64,000 nucleotides of DNA from Ptychodera flava. Its lineage: Eukaryota > Hemichordata > Enteropneusta > Ptychoderidae. The stretch covers positions 12,826,441 through 12,890,440 of the forward strand of contig NC_091932.1 in assembly GCF_041260155.1 (NCBI RefSeq), written 5' to 3'. The position numbers were made by a program, and so were the translations under genes. Positions 1 through 13,133 of the stretch are shown piece after piece; the stretch's first letter is position 1; the number at the start of each line of letters is the position of its first letter. A model generated the notes under the pieces. It worked only from the letters and a program-made list of their open reading frames with translations, was not told the DNA's origin and made no database searches.

Positions 1-104
1 GTTTTAATGTGAAACGCGTGAGAGGGGTGAACGCGATGAGTGGGGCCCGGTGAAAGCTATACAGGGGAGTTTCTCCCGGAATCACACGGCGGAAACTAAC
101 TCAC

Positions 105-262
105 GACTGCGCAGACTCAAAGGTAACACGTTCAATCGTTAGGAAAACCTGGCCTGGGCTGCCAAATTCCAAATAGGTTTGTATAAAAAAAGGAGAGACA
201 CATGAGAAACTACTGCAAATGGTTTTATTTTAGAAATTCACTGACTTGAACCAAGTCTTGCC
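105..262. repeat. Dispersed element, partial copy
   Basis: About 155 bp matching the element at 54108-54297, ending in the terminal sequence GACTTGAACCAAGTCT; the left end is missing. The rest of 1-1029 is intron of gene E and resembles 15.5-16.6 kb of gene D. Confidence 0.55.
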
Positions 263-1029
263 TACGCCCTGCCCTCATACCTTTGAGTAATGTTTTTGTT
301 TATTTGTCTATTGTCTAGCATTTTGTCTTTGTCTGTCTTTACGTCTGTTCAAAGTTATCTTGCAACGGTATAATTTCATAGATCCGATGGGTTCGGGGAA
401 AGAATAGCTGAGAGGGTATGAATATTGATATAACTTTAGAAAGCCTTTTCAAGCGCAACATTACAAATCGGAAGCTTGTGTGTCCTGTTCTAAATCAGCA
501 TATTCTGTAAGTCTATATCACCATTTAAAGGAAATAAAGTCAGTGCATCAACACAAACTCCCAACTTTGAAAACCTCGTAGTTTTTATTCAAGTGATGAC
601 TCTGTCACGGCCCCTCGATGGCCACTCTGGCCGTGACAGAGTCAAGTTTAAAAATGATGAGCCTAAATGCCAGACCACTATCGTAGTATACGCCCTCTAT
701 AGACCATATATGGAGCGGCACATGCTGAGGCTATATATCTTGACCTCCGGCGATCGATCGAGATCTGTCGAAATTGAAACGGTATTTATATCACATATAT
801 TTCACATTTCATGGCAGTTCATAACTGGCATAGATTGAACATAACTAATCGATACTAAATCTCAGAGCTGAGGTCTAAATCTGAGTCTGAGATCTGAGAT
901 TTAAAAAATCTGAGTCTGAGAATCTGAAAAGTCGACTCTATCAGGCCACAGGCCAGAATTAACCCTTTGCTGTGCCCGGTGCTATCTCCTACAAAGACAT
1001 TTATTCATAACATAGACCAAGTGTCCTAC

Positions 1030-1350
1030 CTGTCTTGGTTGAGGATTTGTTAGCACCTGAATATCCGGGCCCGCCAGTGGAGAATTTATTATCGGGATCA
1101 GATGAACTCGATGCATTAGAGGTTTGCTCTGTATTAGGCCTGAGTAAATGTGATGTTGTAGTGGCCACAGTGTTGAGGGACGGTGCAGTGGCCAAGCTGG
1201 AGCGGAAACCCTCAGTGGTACTCATCAATGTGCTTGTGTCGCTAAATGTATCTCTCTCAGATGAGGCATCACTCTGGCGTCCATCATTGTCCACAGTTGA
1301 AGTTCTACGATGGTCAGATTGATTGAGTGTCGTAGTAGACGCAACGGTTG
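1030..1350 (-). CDS. Gene E exon, Ser/Thr-rich stalk
   Basis: Phase 1-1 exon of 107 codons, open throughout: TVASTTTLNQSDHRRTSTV, then SLNTVATTTSHLL and GANKSSTKT at the end. Acceptor GTGCAG, donor GTAGGA. Differs from gene D mainly by an in-frame loss of about 34 codons. Confidence 0.7.
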
Positions 1351-2141
1351 CTGCACGAAAAGATGATCAAATCATTATATTATGTATTTACGTGCGTAAA
1401 TTCGATGTTCTAAGAATTTGATAGAGGTACTGTGGAGTTAGACAGCCTCACACTATTTTTAAAATAACTTTTTCACATTTCTTACGCCACTGGCAGAAGA
1501 TCTATGGACATTCCGGCGTGTGCCCTCTTTTGACAAACCGGACAATTAAAGGAAACCAATAATTTGCACCAGGCCTTCATTATATCATTATGCCATCAAT
1601 GCCGACTCAATAACTTTCGCACTTTAACGATTGAAAGCTTAAGAATACATTCATTTATTGTCCATGTCATGGTTGTGATAGGAATGCCTTTCTACTTTGC
1701 TCTTTTATCACACTGAAATTTCGAGTAAATTGCATATTGGTGAAGTGACGCCTTCGGGCGAAACCGAAGGATAAATTTGATGAAAAAGGTCTTATCTTTT
1801 GTATGTGCCCCTCTTAAGCCAATACACGCATAACGTTTCAGATTAATATTGAAAATAATACGTCATATGTGCATTCATCTTTGTCACATGTTTGACTCTG
1901 ATAATACGTTGAAATGTTAACGTTTTGTGATTACATTTGATTTAATTCTTTAAAATGTCGGTTAATGCGAACAAAGCAAGCCAAATGACGTTGATTCAAA
2001 TCTGTAACATAGTACGCTGCGGTTTTGAAAAGTCACCTTTCATTAATTGAACTAAACGTGGGGTGTATCTTAGTTTTTTTCTCTTTCTCTCTCTTTACTC
2101 TTACATTGAAAGTACGAAAATCATAAAAAAACAATACTCAC
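1351..2141 (-). other. Intron of gene E
   Basis: Sequence between stalk and EGF relic. No coding signal. It matches the flanks of the corresponding intron in gene D (about 17.05-17.3 and 21.7-22.18 kb), but lacks the 4.4-kb element found there. Confidence 0.55.
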
Positions 2142-2956
2142 TGGTATGTTCGCAATTATCCCCGTCGTTATCACCCGCACAATCACAACGGAAATTTCCA
2201 TCACCACTAGATGTACACGTTCCTCCGTTTCCACATTCTTCAAAATAACAGATTATTTTTTCCTCGCAAAATGTCCTTTGCAAAACTACTGCACATGCGC
2301 AACGGAAAGCATCTGTAGCAGTTCATCTGTACAGCTACCGTCATTTGCTCATGGATTGCTACAAATTTGTTCATTGGAGTCAGGAGCACAGACTCATTTC
2401 ACGTCATCTGCCTCCTGGCAGGTACCTCCTTTTTCACGGGCTTCATATCATTCACAGCTATGGAAATAGCTGTGATACTAAATAGCGATGTACTGCTAGA
2501 GATGGTTTTCCATTAGGCATGTGCAGCAGATTGGCAATTACCAAATAATCTGTCATCTTGACTAGGGAAAAGCTATTTTTGGACTCCAAAATTGTCATTT
2601 CAGTGTCGTGCTGCAAACTTCAGATAGTTATAAGTATAGTTATATAGTTATATGTATATTTTTGTGCTGCAATTACAATAAACATGAAATAGTCATCATT
2701 GTAGTCATGGAAACTATTATTTATTTCTTCGTCGGAGGAACTATCCTGGCAATTTTGACCACTTCATCCAGCTGTACATTAACACTGGTACGACTTTGGA
2801 TCGTTGGTTGTGCAAGTTCTATCATTTTGACACGGGTTACTTTCACAGACGGAAGCCACATCGCAATACATACCTGTCCAATCTTGTGAGCATGTGGCTC
2901 CTTTCGTGCAGGGGTAGCTGTTGCAGTTACCCTTGCTCATTTGTGCCGTTGTTAGT

Positions 2957-2957
<1 letters not shown>
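2142..2957 (-). pseudogene. Gene E decayed EGF exon
   Basis: Aligns along its length with gene D exon 2. Both splice sites look intact (CAG after the (CT)n tract; GTGAGT). Broken by TAA at the first C-x-C of module 2 (TTA Leu in gene D), TGA for Trp nearby, TGA for the first Cys of KCVC in module 3, a 1-base loss in module 4, deletions in modules 1 and 4, and roughly 230 bp of unrelated sequence near 2470-2700. The last module is open and keeps the Cys that gene D has lost. Confidence 0.8.

Positions 2958-2959
<2 letters not shown>

Positions 2960-3037
<78 letters not shown>
2960..3037. repeat. (GA)n microsatellite at gene E EGF acceptor
   Basis: About 39 GA units on the plus strand, (CT)n on the coding strand, touching the CAG acceptor of the EGF relic. 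Confidence 0.9.
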
Positions 3038-3039
<2 letters not shown>

Positions 3040-6000
3040 TTGGATTTTATTGTTTTTAAATCAACATGTAAATGTCAAGTACCCCTGACGCACCAGTACA
3101 CTGTGATCAAGGTGAGGGCATTTAGTAAGTTCTCATGTTCGAATTTGCCACTCACACTATGATCTGATCTGCAAACACCATTCCGTGCATTGATGAGTGG
3201 AACAGCACTACCTGATCTTACTTTGCCGTATGTTTGATTTAGAGACAGGGGGGTGTAGGGCCAGTGTTTTTTAGGAGTTTGTCGCCGTTTTTCGCTCAAG
3301 CATTTTTGAAGGGTCATGAAATTTCACGCATGCCTTTGAGGAAGGTCATCATTTCTTTTTGCAACTATCGCAACTATAAGAAGGAAATGGGTGGTCGATA
3401 TAGTGCTTCATCCAAAAATATCAAATCACAATACATTTGAGTCTATTAGCTATTAAATATTTCCCCCTACAAAACAAGCTATATCCGTATGTTTGATAAT
3501 TTCTATGTACCACCGTTTTACAAGTGGTATAGACACAAACTGATGACGTCAAAGATGTGTGTGTGTACTAATGGATATGAATTTAATATCTACCCTTGCA
3601 TTACTTTCTTTCTATATTTTAATTTTGCTCCTTTTTTTCATTACCGTTTCTGTTATGCAGGTTTATCATTTAATTTATTTATTTTATTTCTGTTCATTAT
3701 TTTGTTTGCATTTCCCTGTTTGTTCTACAGTTTTATTATTGGTTTAATATGCATGTACTTTCATATCATCTGTCGCATTTGCACAGATATTTACAAGTGT
3801 GTTTTTTGAGGATGCTATGTATGTTGAATACTTCGTGTTTGATATTTGATGTTTACTTTTTGTCGTTTGCCGCTTTTTTTACAATACCAAAGTTATGTGT
3901 TCACTTGTCATAATCCAGGTTATATGAAAGTTGTCCATCACTGAATTCTTATGAAATGCAATATTACATTGCCACTGTAAATGAAAATGTTAACAACAAT
4001 AGTGGAAGATGTCACAAAAATTACATTATGAAAATTCCATCAATTTATGCATTGCACCTCGAAAGTGAAAGACTTAAACTTTCGCTCTAACTTTCCTCAA
4101 GGAATCTTTCAATCATTCTCTTTCAAAATCAAGAATAAAAATAGGGGGTCACCGTGCAAATTTTGGTACTAGAGAAAGAAATTACCCAAGATTTACCGAT
4201 ATTTGAAATTCAAAATGGCCGCCATCCCTGTGTTAACTCTATGGAGAAAAATAAAAATTTTCGAATTTCGAAAAACTAAGCCAGTGAAAAGTTTTCTTTC
4301 ACCAAGAGCTTTAAAATGAACCCCCACATGTGGTATATCAGAAGAGAATTGTAAAAGTTTGAGAGTCCGAATGTCTGTCCCCGAGGTGCGTTCTACCTTA
4401 AGTATAGAAGCGCACAAAATCGGCGGCCAATGTATTACATGTAGGTCACTGGCACGGAATCATTTCTTCGCCTGGTTTGTACATTCTAAATCACATCAGC
4501 GGCGGCCTCCTGAGCAGAAAACTTTGGCATGTCATTAGTTGTCAGACCGTACCAAAAATTTGGCAAGGTATGCTATTATGCTGGCGTTGGGGTGATGAAA
4601 GGGGCTGTTCACTCGAAATATAGAGAGCTGAAACAATGATGAACACGTGACATCGACGCCTCGACTTTATCGCCAAAATGCTTCCGCCGCGTGAAGTAAT
4701 AAAGATATATGAAGTGTTAAAGATATAATAAATCTGAAGATTCATCGAACATGCTTCCAAATACCTTCTATATGGTGTTGGTGTGGGCGAAGTTTTTAGG
4801 ATCAACAAATAAAGAGAATGATTGACGGTCAAATGGGAGAACTAATGAGATTTTGACAACCAAGAATAAGCAGCCCATTTATTAGAAATAATAGTGGAAT
4901 CTGGATGAAATAAATCGATTATTCAAAAGAATTAAAGCATTGGCATCACGCTGGTCAACAGATATTAAAAAGCGAGCATAAATATCGCGACCGGTGACTC
5001 CAAACACCAAATGGCTATCACGGTGTCGACAGCGGCTGCATTTGGACTTTCCGAAGTTGGATTCATCATGGATGCTTTTTTACATCAATGGACTCGTCAA
5101 TTTCCGCAATACTGCTGGGCCACCAATCTATTGGGAGGCATGATCGCGAAGATAAAGGAAAGAAATGTCTGGACAAAGATTAAACCAATCAATAATAGAG
5201 TTTGAACAAATGTACAGGTGTGATATTTGGTCTAGGTAGAAGTAATGCAAATGAAGCAGACTAAGTTTTTTGACTGTCATATCTCTTGCTCTACGCATTT
5301 CAATGTACGCTGACATCTGTTACGTAACAGTATGCCGCCTTTGGCAACTGCAGGGGTGAATATGGCCATTGCTGTCGAGGTCAGTTTAATTGTACATGAG
5401 AACAAATTTGATGGATAAAATGTGAGCTATGTATTAATGTACCCGGAATGAGATTGAATTATTGCCGCGATCGCATGAACTTTTCGGAATAGGGTGGTTA
5501 CAAGTGCATGCATATGCAAGAAATTTGATTTTGGAAGTTGATCACTGAAAACGTTGTATACAGTGAAGTGTACGAGGAAACTATGAATAATGTTTTTGCA
5601 ATACAAAACTAGCTAAATCTTTACTTGTATAAATGTTTGACAATTGATATAAATATACGTGATAAGGAATAGGGTGTTTAAAAGGGCAGATGAGAACAAC
5701 AAATATGACGATATTGGAATTTCACCCAAAAAATATTAATACACTTCTCATTGTAGTCTAGGGAGTGATTATTAAATATTTTCCCACTACCAAACGTGCT
5801 ATACATGTGAATTTACATGTGTTGTTAAATATTGACGTTTAGGCTGTAATAAGTTTCTTGACAAACAGTAATAGTGTTGTCTGTACAATTATAGGCCAAA
5901 GTATAACTGAAGTCATTCTAGTCATTGTCCATTTTGATTTGTACTTAAACTAGTTGACAGAATTATTTATTGTGATTTGTGATCTCTTTTTCATTAAATT

Positions 6001-6942
6001 ATTTGAACCTCGCATAAAAGTGATTATTTGTAAACGTTAAATAGTATTCTCTGAAAGTTCAAAGATTAAATGAGAAATTATTGATGCCGACTGTGACACG
6101 GAGGGGAGGGTCACTGTTTTTTCTGCGCATGAAAATTTGGGACGGTCACTCTTTTTCTTGCAGCGTCATTTTGAAAAACACCGCCCCTTGTAATTTCTAT
6201 ATAGTTCCTTATTTTATAGTATATGGGACTACATCGTATTTAGTTATTTTCAGAAATGACTTCCTAAGTCAATCATGTCATGCCCCCACCCGTGTTTGCT
6301 AAGTGCTGTCTGTTTATAGTCCAAAGTTGTAAGCTTCAGAGGGCGTATCTATCTATCAGCACAGCGTATACAACTTACTAGTAGCAGGTATACTCCAAAA
6401 CACCCCAGAACTTTATACATATCCAGTACTGTTTATGGAATACAACTTGAATTGTGATGAGCATGCAGTTTTCTGACATTTGATCACACAGTTACCTTTT
6501 TGACGAGGATTAAATTTGTGATACATTATCTTGTCAATAATATCAATGCGTTAGAATTTTTTGAGATTGTCCATACCGGCCGACCACAATAGAATTTACA
6601 GTGTGCTTACTGTACCAGAATGGGAGCCGACACATCGTACAGAGAACGAGAACACTGCAAACAAAGCCAAGAGTTAAACGTTTTGTCCTTCCAAACAATG
6701 GTACTTCTCCTAATCAAAATGGCGGCGCGTCACGGTGATGGAACATTGCTTTGCATTATGAAAAGCGCCTAAAGGACAATATTCGCGATTGTAACCTGCC
6801 ATTGTTGGCTCACTTTGACTTGATACAGGATGTGTGAAACATGAAATCGATCTGAACAGCTCCTAACAAACGGCGAGTCGAGTTGAGTTATTGATGGTAC
6901 CGGTCAGGTTATGGCTCACACAACAAAACTGTACAAACTCAC
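3040..6942 (-). other. Intron 1 of gene E, no coding signal
   Basis: AT-rich sequence with short scattered frames only. A stretch near 4.15-4.40 kb is alike in opposite orientation to 31.3-31.5 kb (a repeat with CAAAATGGCCGCCAT). Nothing else recognised. Confidence 0.4.
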
Positions 6943-6990
6943 CTGCATTGAAGAATTGACGAGGCAATGTATGTACACACTGTTGAATAT
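6943..6990 (-). pseudogene. Relic of a gene D-type first exon
   Basis: The minus strand matches the gene D signal exon and keeps its GTGAGT donor, but the ATG has become GTG and the hydrophobic core is altered. It lies 0.8 kb downstream of the MERH-type exon of gene E, so this locus holds both first-exon types. Confidence 0.5.
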
Positions 6991-7751
6991 ACCCCTTTCG
7001 TGTCCCTTGGAGGGAGTGTATTCATACATAACCTAGATTCATCTGCAACTGACCGCCCCAAACGTGGAGCAAAGCCCATATGGGACAAAGACTCCAAAAC
7101 AAGTCTCACACTTTCGACGACATTGAACGTCGTGGCACCTTAAAACCAATCAGTCGGGTGTAAATAAACTCAATGCCAATGACTACGTTTGAAATAAGTG
7201 TATATGATCATGAAGTGTGACCACTTACTTTTCTAAGAACACTGAAATTCACCATAGATCGTTTTATATCACAGGTTACCTTCATATGATCGCAACTTTT
7301 TAAGCAACTCAAGACACCACATTTTCGTTCCACTAAAGCAGTATTCAGTTTCCCAAAAGAACCTCCAAACTAGTCATTTTACGACCCCTGCTGGGAAGAC
7401 GGTCGGCTTCAACAGCCAGCTCGGTTCTCTCTACATGTCTGTTAAAACCCGTAACTTTCTTTTTCTCGCCGTGTCTCCACCGTAGGCATTATGTTTGATA
7501 TACAATGCATATGGTTGTAAGATGTTCTTTTTTTTACTCTTCTTGAATGCCGCCCTTTGAAGCGTTTACCCTGGAAATGCAGAGTAACTTCTTAGAATTC
7601 GGTTCTCGCGTGCACGGTGGTTGTTCATGAGAATATCAGGGAATGTCAGTTAACAGCCTCCTAATCGACGCGAGATTTATACCATTTTGAGACTCATAGT
7701 TGTACAATTCGTATCGCGTCATGACGCACACACTAAATTGAACACACTCAC

Positions 7752-7815
7752 CTGCAAGTATTATCAATAGCGATAAGTGGTCCGCGTTGTTCAGCAGCCG
7801 AATGTGTCTCTCCAT
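7752..7815 (-). CDS. Gene E exon 1, signal peptide
   Basis: ATG at 7815; encodes MERHIRLLNNADHLSLLIIL then A, in phase 1 before GTGAGT. Three codons shorter than in genes B and C (FLQ missing), still in frame, and Asp replaces Tyr in the early part. Confidence 0.7.
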
Positions 7816-8305
7816 GTCGACTGAACGGCGTACGTTTCTCCTTGGTACCGTATTAAGGTTTGCAGTTGTTATTTGAACGAGAAACCTCTAATTGCAGAAT
7901 TCACGTGACGAGTACCCGCACCCAGTGTCAGCAGACGCGGCGAGATGACCCGTAAATGTATTGTATTTGTACCTTGGGTCGTGACTATTTTGCTGCTTCC
8001 TTCTATTTAGTTTGTGCATATTTTAAACGCTTTATAATGTCATAACCTGGATTCACCTGCACCGGAATACCCAAAACATGGGGACATAACCCATATGAGG
8101 GACGAATTCTCCAAAATGAGTCTCAAACTGTCGATGACATTGAACGTCATGACACCTTAAAACCAAACAGTCAGTTAGAAAAATAAACTCCGTCTCCGAC
8201 AATAACCACGTACGCTTGAAATAAATTTGTGTTTATCATAAAAGTATGTGCAAGTGTGAGCAAAAATGAATTTTAAAGTTGATTTTAAAATTAGGTTTAG
8301 GCATG

Positions 8306-8334
8306 CATGGAGCTACTCATTTGGTAGCTCCATG
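8306..8334. repeat. Short hairpin (11-bp arms)
   Basis: CATGGAGCTAC, a 7-base loop, then its exact reverse complement. Perhaps the core of a small mobile hairpin. Confidence 0.6.
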
Positions 8335-9786
8335 GTTTAGGTAAAGGCTTTATAGCGTCAACGTATTTGAGAAGAGCTCATAAATCTAAGAAAATAGGAA
8401 GTTGTTCACAATTTTATGGTTTACTGAGTCGTACCACAGATTCTACGAAGTCCAGTCACTGAGGTCGCGTACTACAATGAGCCGCTACAGAAAACTGTCA
8501 AGTCGATTTTGAATGTTTTTTAAAAAGTAGGAAAATGAACTCCTTTAGGTGTTAAATTCAGTGGACCTCGGTAAAACTGAACTCAAATTCAGCGTGCGGT
8601 TGCCTGTATGGAATGCCTGTCTACGTCTGTCTGTCTGTCTGCTAAATAAAACTGTTTGATATCTTTTGAAAGACGTTGAACGCCTAAAACATGGGGGAGG
8701 CGGTGGATTCATGGGGTCACCCTGTTTTTGACTTTGGTGATAGGGGGGGGGGGGGTCACATGTTTTTGAAATGCCCAATGTGGGGTGTCAGTGTGTTTTT
8801 GAAGTTTGGCTCGGGCTCATACTTCCCTAAAATTCATCTTGTCAGCCACAAATTTCATCATTCAGTTGCATTTTTCGGCGCCCCCTTCTGGCGCGTAACT
8901 TTAATAATCAGACATATTTTTCAGCACGCCCGACTTTAATATATCAGACATACATATATCAGAGATATCTGTATGTTCAATATTTTTAAGCGCGCTGTTC
9001 GAGAGCATTACTTTAACATATCAGACATTTTTCAGCACGCGCTTCCGGCTTATGACTTAAATATATCAGACATATGTATCAGAGAGATCACGATGTTCAT
9101 ATTTTTCGGAACGCTCTTCGGGCGCCAGACTTTAATAAATCAGAGATATATGTCAGAGATATCTTGATGTTTGCTACGTGAAAGTGTACCGTTATGAAAT
9201 CTGCAGTTGTGACAAATTCCTGATACTTTTCTGTTTTCTCTATGAGAATTCAGTAATATAGAAAGCAACATGCAAAAATATTTCACAACATATATTTGAT
9301 ACAGTGACATATTTTGAAATAGAAGAATGACAAGATATTTTTCGTTCATAATGATGCAACTATTTTCCTTTGTGTCACGGGTTTTCTGTAAAAAGTTGAC
9401 TAAAATAACAGTGCAGAAAACGGACTTATCGTCATTATGGTTTCAATGTTAAAAGAAAGGTCCTCTCAGACACTGTACACATCAGATTTGTCTAAAATAG
9501 CTGTCTATGGCTTCTCAGGAGATTTACAATGTAATTTGATGGCTTGCAAGTCTTAACACCCATCAAAGTTTTTGATTTACTGCTTTTTCCTCTTTTATAT
9601 TAATGATTAACATCCATTTCTCTACAACAGTTCAGGGCATCTGATTAAGCATAGAAAGTGTGAAATACATTCACTACTCATTCAAAATACTGTATTCAAA
9701 CTTTAAAATTGACACTTTGAAATGCCTATCTGAAAGCTGATATGTCAACAATTTCATTAAATCACAGAATGACTGTTTAAAATATA

Positions 9787-9791
<5 letters not shown>

Positions 9792-9871
<80 letters not shown>
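9792..9871. repeat. (TA)n microsatellite
   Basis: About 39 uninterrupted TA units. Confidence 0.95.
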
Positions 9872-9872
<1 letters not shown>

Positions 9873-11454
9873 TGGAAATGCTGAAAAAAAAATCTTAAGA
9901 TTCGGTTCTCGTGTGCGTGGCCGTTGTTCAAGGAATATTCGCGAATGCCTATGAGTGTAAAGTTCAAATACTTTCCGCTGCCGTTAGCTGATTAACATAA
10001 ATCATGTAAGCTAGCATCCTAGTCATAGAGCAGTCGGGTAGAAAGGAAGCTAAACTCTGATGTAATAAAAAATCGGTTTCGATAATATTAATATTTCATA
10101 TTTTATAATAATTATATTAGTAGTTCCCCTATATGTCAACATCAAACTCTAGCCAGCTCACAAAGTGAACTCTTTTCACCCACAAGGCGGCGGGCTTTAG
10201 GTCGCTGGAGGGATATTTATCTCAAGGGTAGCGTGACCGTCTAATGGAAATAACAGAGTTTGGGCTAGACTCTCCACAGTCGCTGTGCCTTGTTTTGTGC
10301 GCGCCCACGATGGGCCTGCATTCGAAGGCTACGCTGTGCGGCTGTGAGCACGCGCTGCCAGACACAGCGACTGTCAGTTTTTGCAAGGGTATGAATATTC
10401 ATAAGGGTAGTGACCTCAAAAGAAACACCTATCTAACTGAGCGGAGAGAATATATACAAGTAGCTGGTAGACCTATATACGCGGTATGTTTTTATTTTTC
10501 ATTTTTAATTTTATTTGGCTATGGTACTTGTCATTTTTTTTTGATTAACGGATGTGTGGAGTTCTATAAAGTACCCGGATCAGGCAGAAATCCGACCGGT
10601 CGCTTGCAAGAACGTCCAGACCCTGGGATTCGCGTCGCGTCTCTGAAGGGCGCGCGCGTGTTCCAACAGGGAAGAACGCGAATCGCAGGGTCTCTGCCAG
10701 ACTAAGTTTGGGCCTGTCTTATGATCTACTTTCACACCGCTGTGTCTAATTTTAGGTTTTATTTTTGCCTTTTGCTTCGAGTTTGTGCATACTTCTTTTG
10801 TTTTTAGTACAAATATTGCTGTATTAACAGTTATTGAAGTAGGTATCAATACAACATGCAAAAAGTCTTAAGTATGAAGTGTCAACTACTGACGAAAATC
10901 ACATATCAGCAGAAATACCAAAAGTTTTATGTAAATAAATCATTTTCTTGCTTTTTCAACAGTTTTAGTTTTTGTATCCATATACAGGTTTTTTCCACTT
11001 TTCTTTAGCTTTAATCTTATTTTTATAACTTTCACACAGAATACAAAGTTTGAGGTCTGTTTGAAATAAATAGTGTACATTTAACTTATTTAGACACCAT
11101 GATTTAAAGATATCGATCGCATACATGGCAATTGATAATATGTGATTGACAGCTGTATTATCTGATGCTACTATAACTGATGCCATGTTTAGAATGGGAT
11201 CTATACCAAAGTATTTTCTAATCATGAATCTTATTTTGTCCCAAAATGGGTTGTTTTTGAATTTGTGTATACTTCTGATACTTTATCATGTTTCATTCAT
11301 GAACATAATGGGGCGGTAATCATTTGACTTGTACAGCAAATAACTGCTTCAAAATATATATGGTTTTTCAGTTTGTTAAAATGATGAGAATTCATCGCCA
11401 AAATTCAGAGATATCCAGGAAAATGAGTAGAATACTCGACCGCCCATCTTTATT

Positions 11455-11458
<4 letters not shown>

Positions 11459-11551
<93 letters not shown>
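11459..11551. repeat. (GA)n microsatellite
   Basis: Nearly pure GA repeat on the downstream side (coding-strand sense) of the orphan EGF relic. Same flank as at 26.68 and 39.33 kb. Confidence 0.95.
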
Positions 11552-11553
<2 letters not shown>

Positions 11554-11559
11554 TCCCGT

Positions 11560-11950
<391 letters not shown>

Positions 11951-12031
11951 GAGAATATGACGACAAGAGAGCGAGAATGCCGACAATCGATATGAATTTA
12001 GTATCGACAAAAACTCTTCTCTGAGTCACTG

Positions 12032-12100
12032 ATTTATATATATATATGTATATGTATATGTATATATATATACATATATATAGATATATATACATATAGT
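12032..12100. repeat. TA-rich simple repeat
   Basis: Imperfect TATATGTATA array followed by 3' flank sequence of gene D (12.1-13.1 kb) that matches 26.8-27.8 and 39.5-40.3 kb. Confidence 0.8.
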
Positions 12101-13133
12101 TAGACATACACTCAAAATCTGAACTCTTTTTTCTAAATAGACAGAATATTACTTATATAGATAAATTCTCAAATTTCAATTTTTGATATTAAATGTCGCC
12201 TGGTGAAAATCATCTGATACATCTGAATATTGTGAAATCGAGTACACATGTAATGGTAGTCTGAAGTTATATTTAAAAAAAAATATTTATAATCGACCTA
12301 CTCCTCCTTTAAATCTCTGACTATCGAGTTAATAGAGTTGTAACAATTGTTCGAGACTGAATACTTAACAATTATTTCATACAAAAGGAGCTATAGTCAT
12401 GACTTAAACATAAAATTGAGTATAGTTTACACGAAAGTTGGTTCCTTTCTTAAACTTTCCTCTCTCGTTGATCCCTGATTATAGAATGGAATCTAAAGTG
12501 GATTCAATTTCTACAAAATACAGTTGAAATAAAATCAACCATAATTTTATACTCACTAACCCCGCCGCAAGTACTGCAATAAACTTGACATTAATTGATA
12601 TCTATCAACCGAAAGTTTAATTTTGAAGAGTACTACCAATATTTTGCGCTGGCTAAAGCGTTGAATTAGAAACTATCTGCTCTAGCAACGTTGAGAGATA
12701 TAATTGAATTTTTTTAAAGATTCATTGGACTGGGCCAAAGAGTTGATAGTCGGTATTCAGTACTGTTAGATGTAGTTTTGTCCTAGAGAATTTAAAGTCA
12801 TCTTTTCTTACAATAATATCATGTGACGAAGACGTCGTCTCGGTAAAATGTTGTAGCCTGAGACACATGTCACTTTGTAAATAAAAGACCCTTATTCAAT
12901 GATTTAAGGTTATCGCCGAGAAAACTTGGAAGTCGGGATGAGCCGACACCTTATTGATTTCACCTTATCTTTTATCATTCTGTTTACGAGTAACTACTCC
13001 CAAATGAGAAGGAGACTAAGATAAAATGTGAGTGAATCTAGTAGAGGAACGTTGAGGGTACGAGGTGGTTCCTCGTGCAAAATGCAAATTGGTGGGAATC
13101 CCTTTAGATCGCCACGATTGTAGTGATTTTCAG

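Larger units (their letters stand above)
1030..7815 (-). pseudogene. Gene E: EGF receptor paralogue, partial in window, EGF exon broken
   Basis: Fifth member of the cluster, running off the left edge. Seen: signal exon 7752-7815, decayed EGF exon 2142-2957, open stalk exon 1030-1350. TM and tail exons should lie below position 1. The EGF exon has several in-frame stops, a frameshift, deletions and an insertion, so a full EGF receptor cannot be made. Signal and stalk exons are open and in matching phase, so an EGF-less product like that of genes B and C is possible. Stalk and EGF relic are closest to gene D. Confidence 0.65.
7816..11458. other. Intergenic between genes D and E
   Basis: Contains duplicated flank sequence of the tandem unit: 8.0-8.65 kb resembles 25.0-25.6, 35.2-35.4 and 45.2-45.6 kb; 9.9-10.4 kb resembles 26.0-26.4 kb; 11.25-11.46 kb resembles 26.5-26.7 and 39.2-39.3 kb. 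No gene seen. Confidence 0.5.

Noticed and set aside
2142-2283. Open final EGF module of gene E as a live exon
   Set aside because: The same exon carries upstream stops and a frameshift, so this piece cannot be reached in frame from the signal exon without an unseen acceptor.
10244-10705. Plus-strand frame of 153 codons, the longest outside the receptors
   Set aside because: No domain, no splice or paralogue support, and biased low-quality composition; similar sequence at 26.0-26.4 kb has no such frame.
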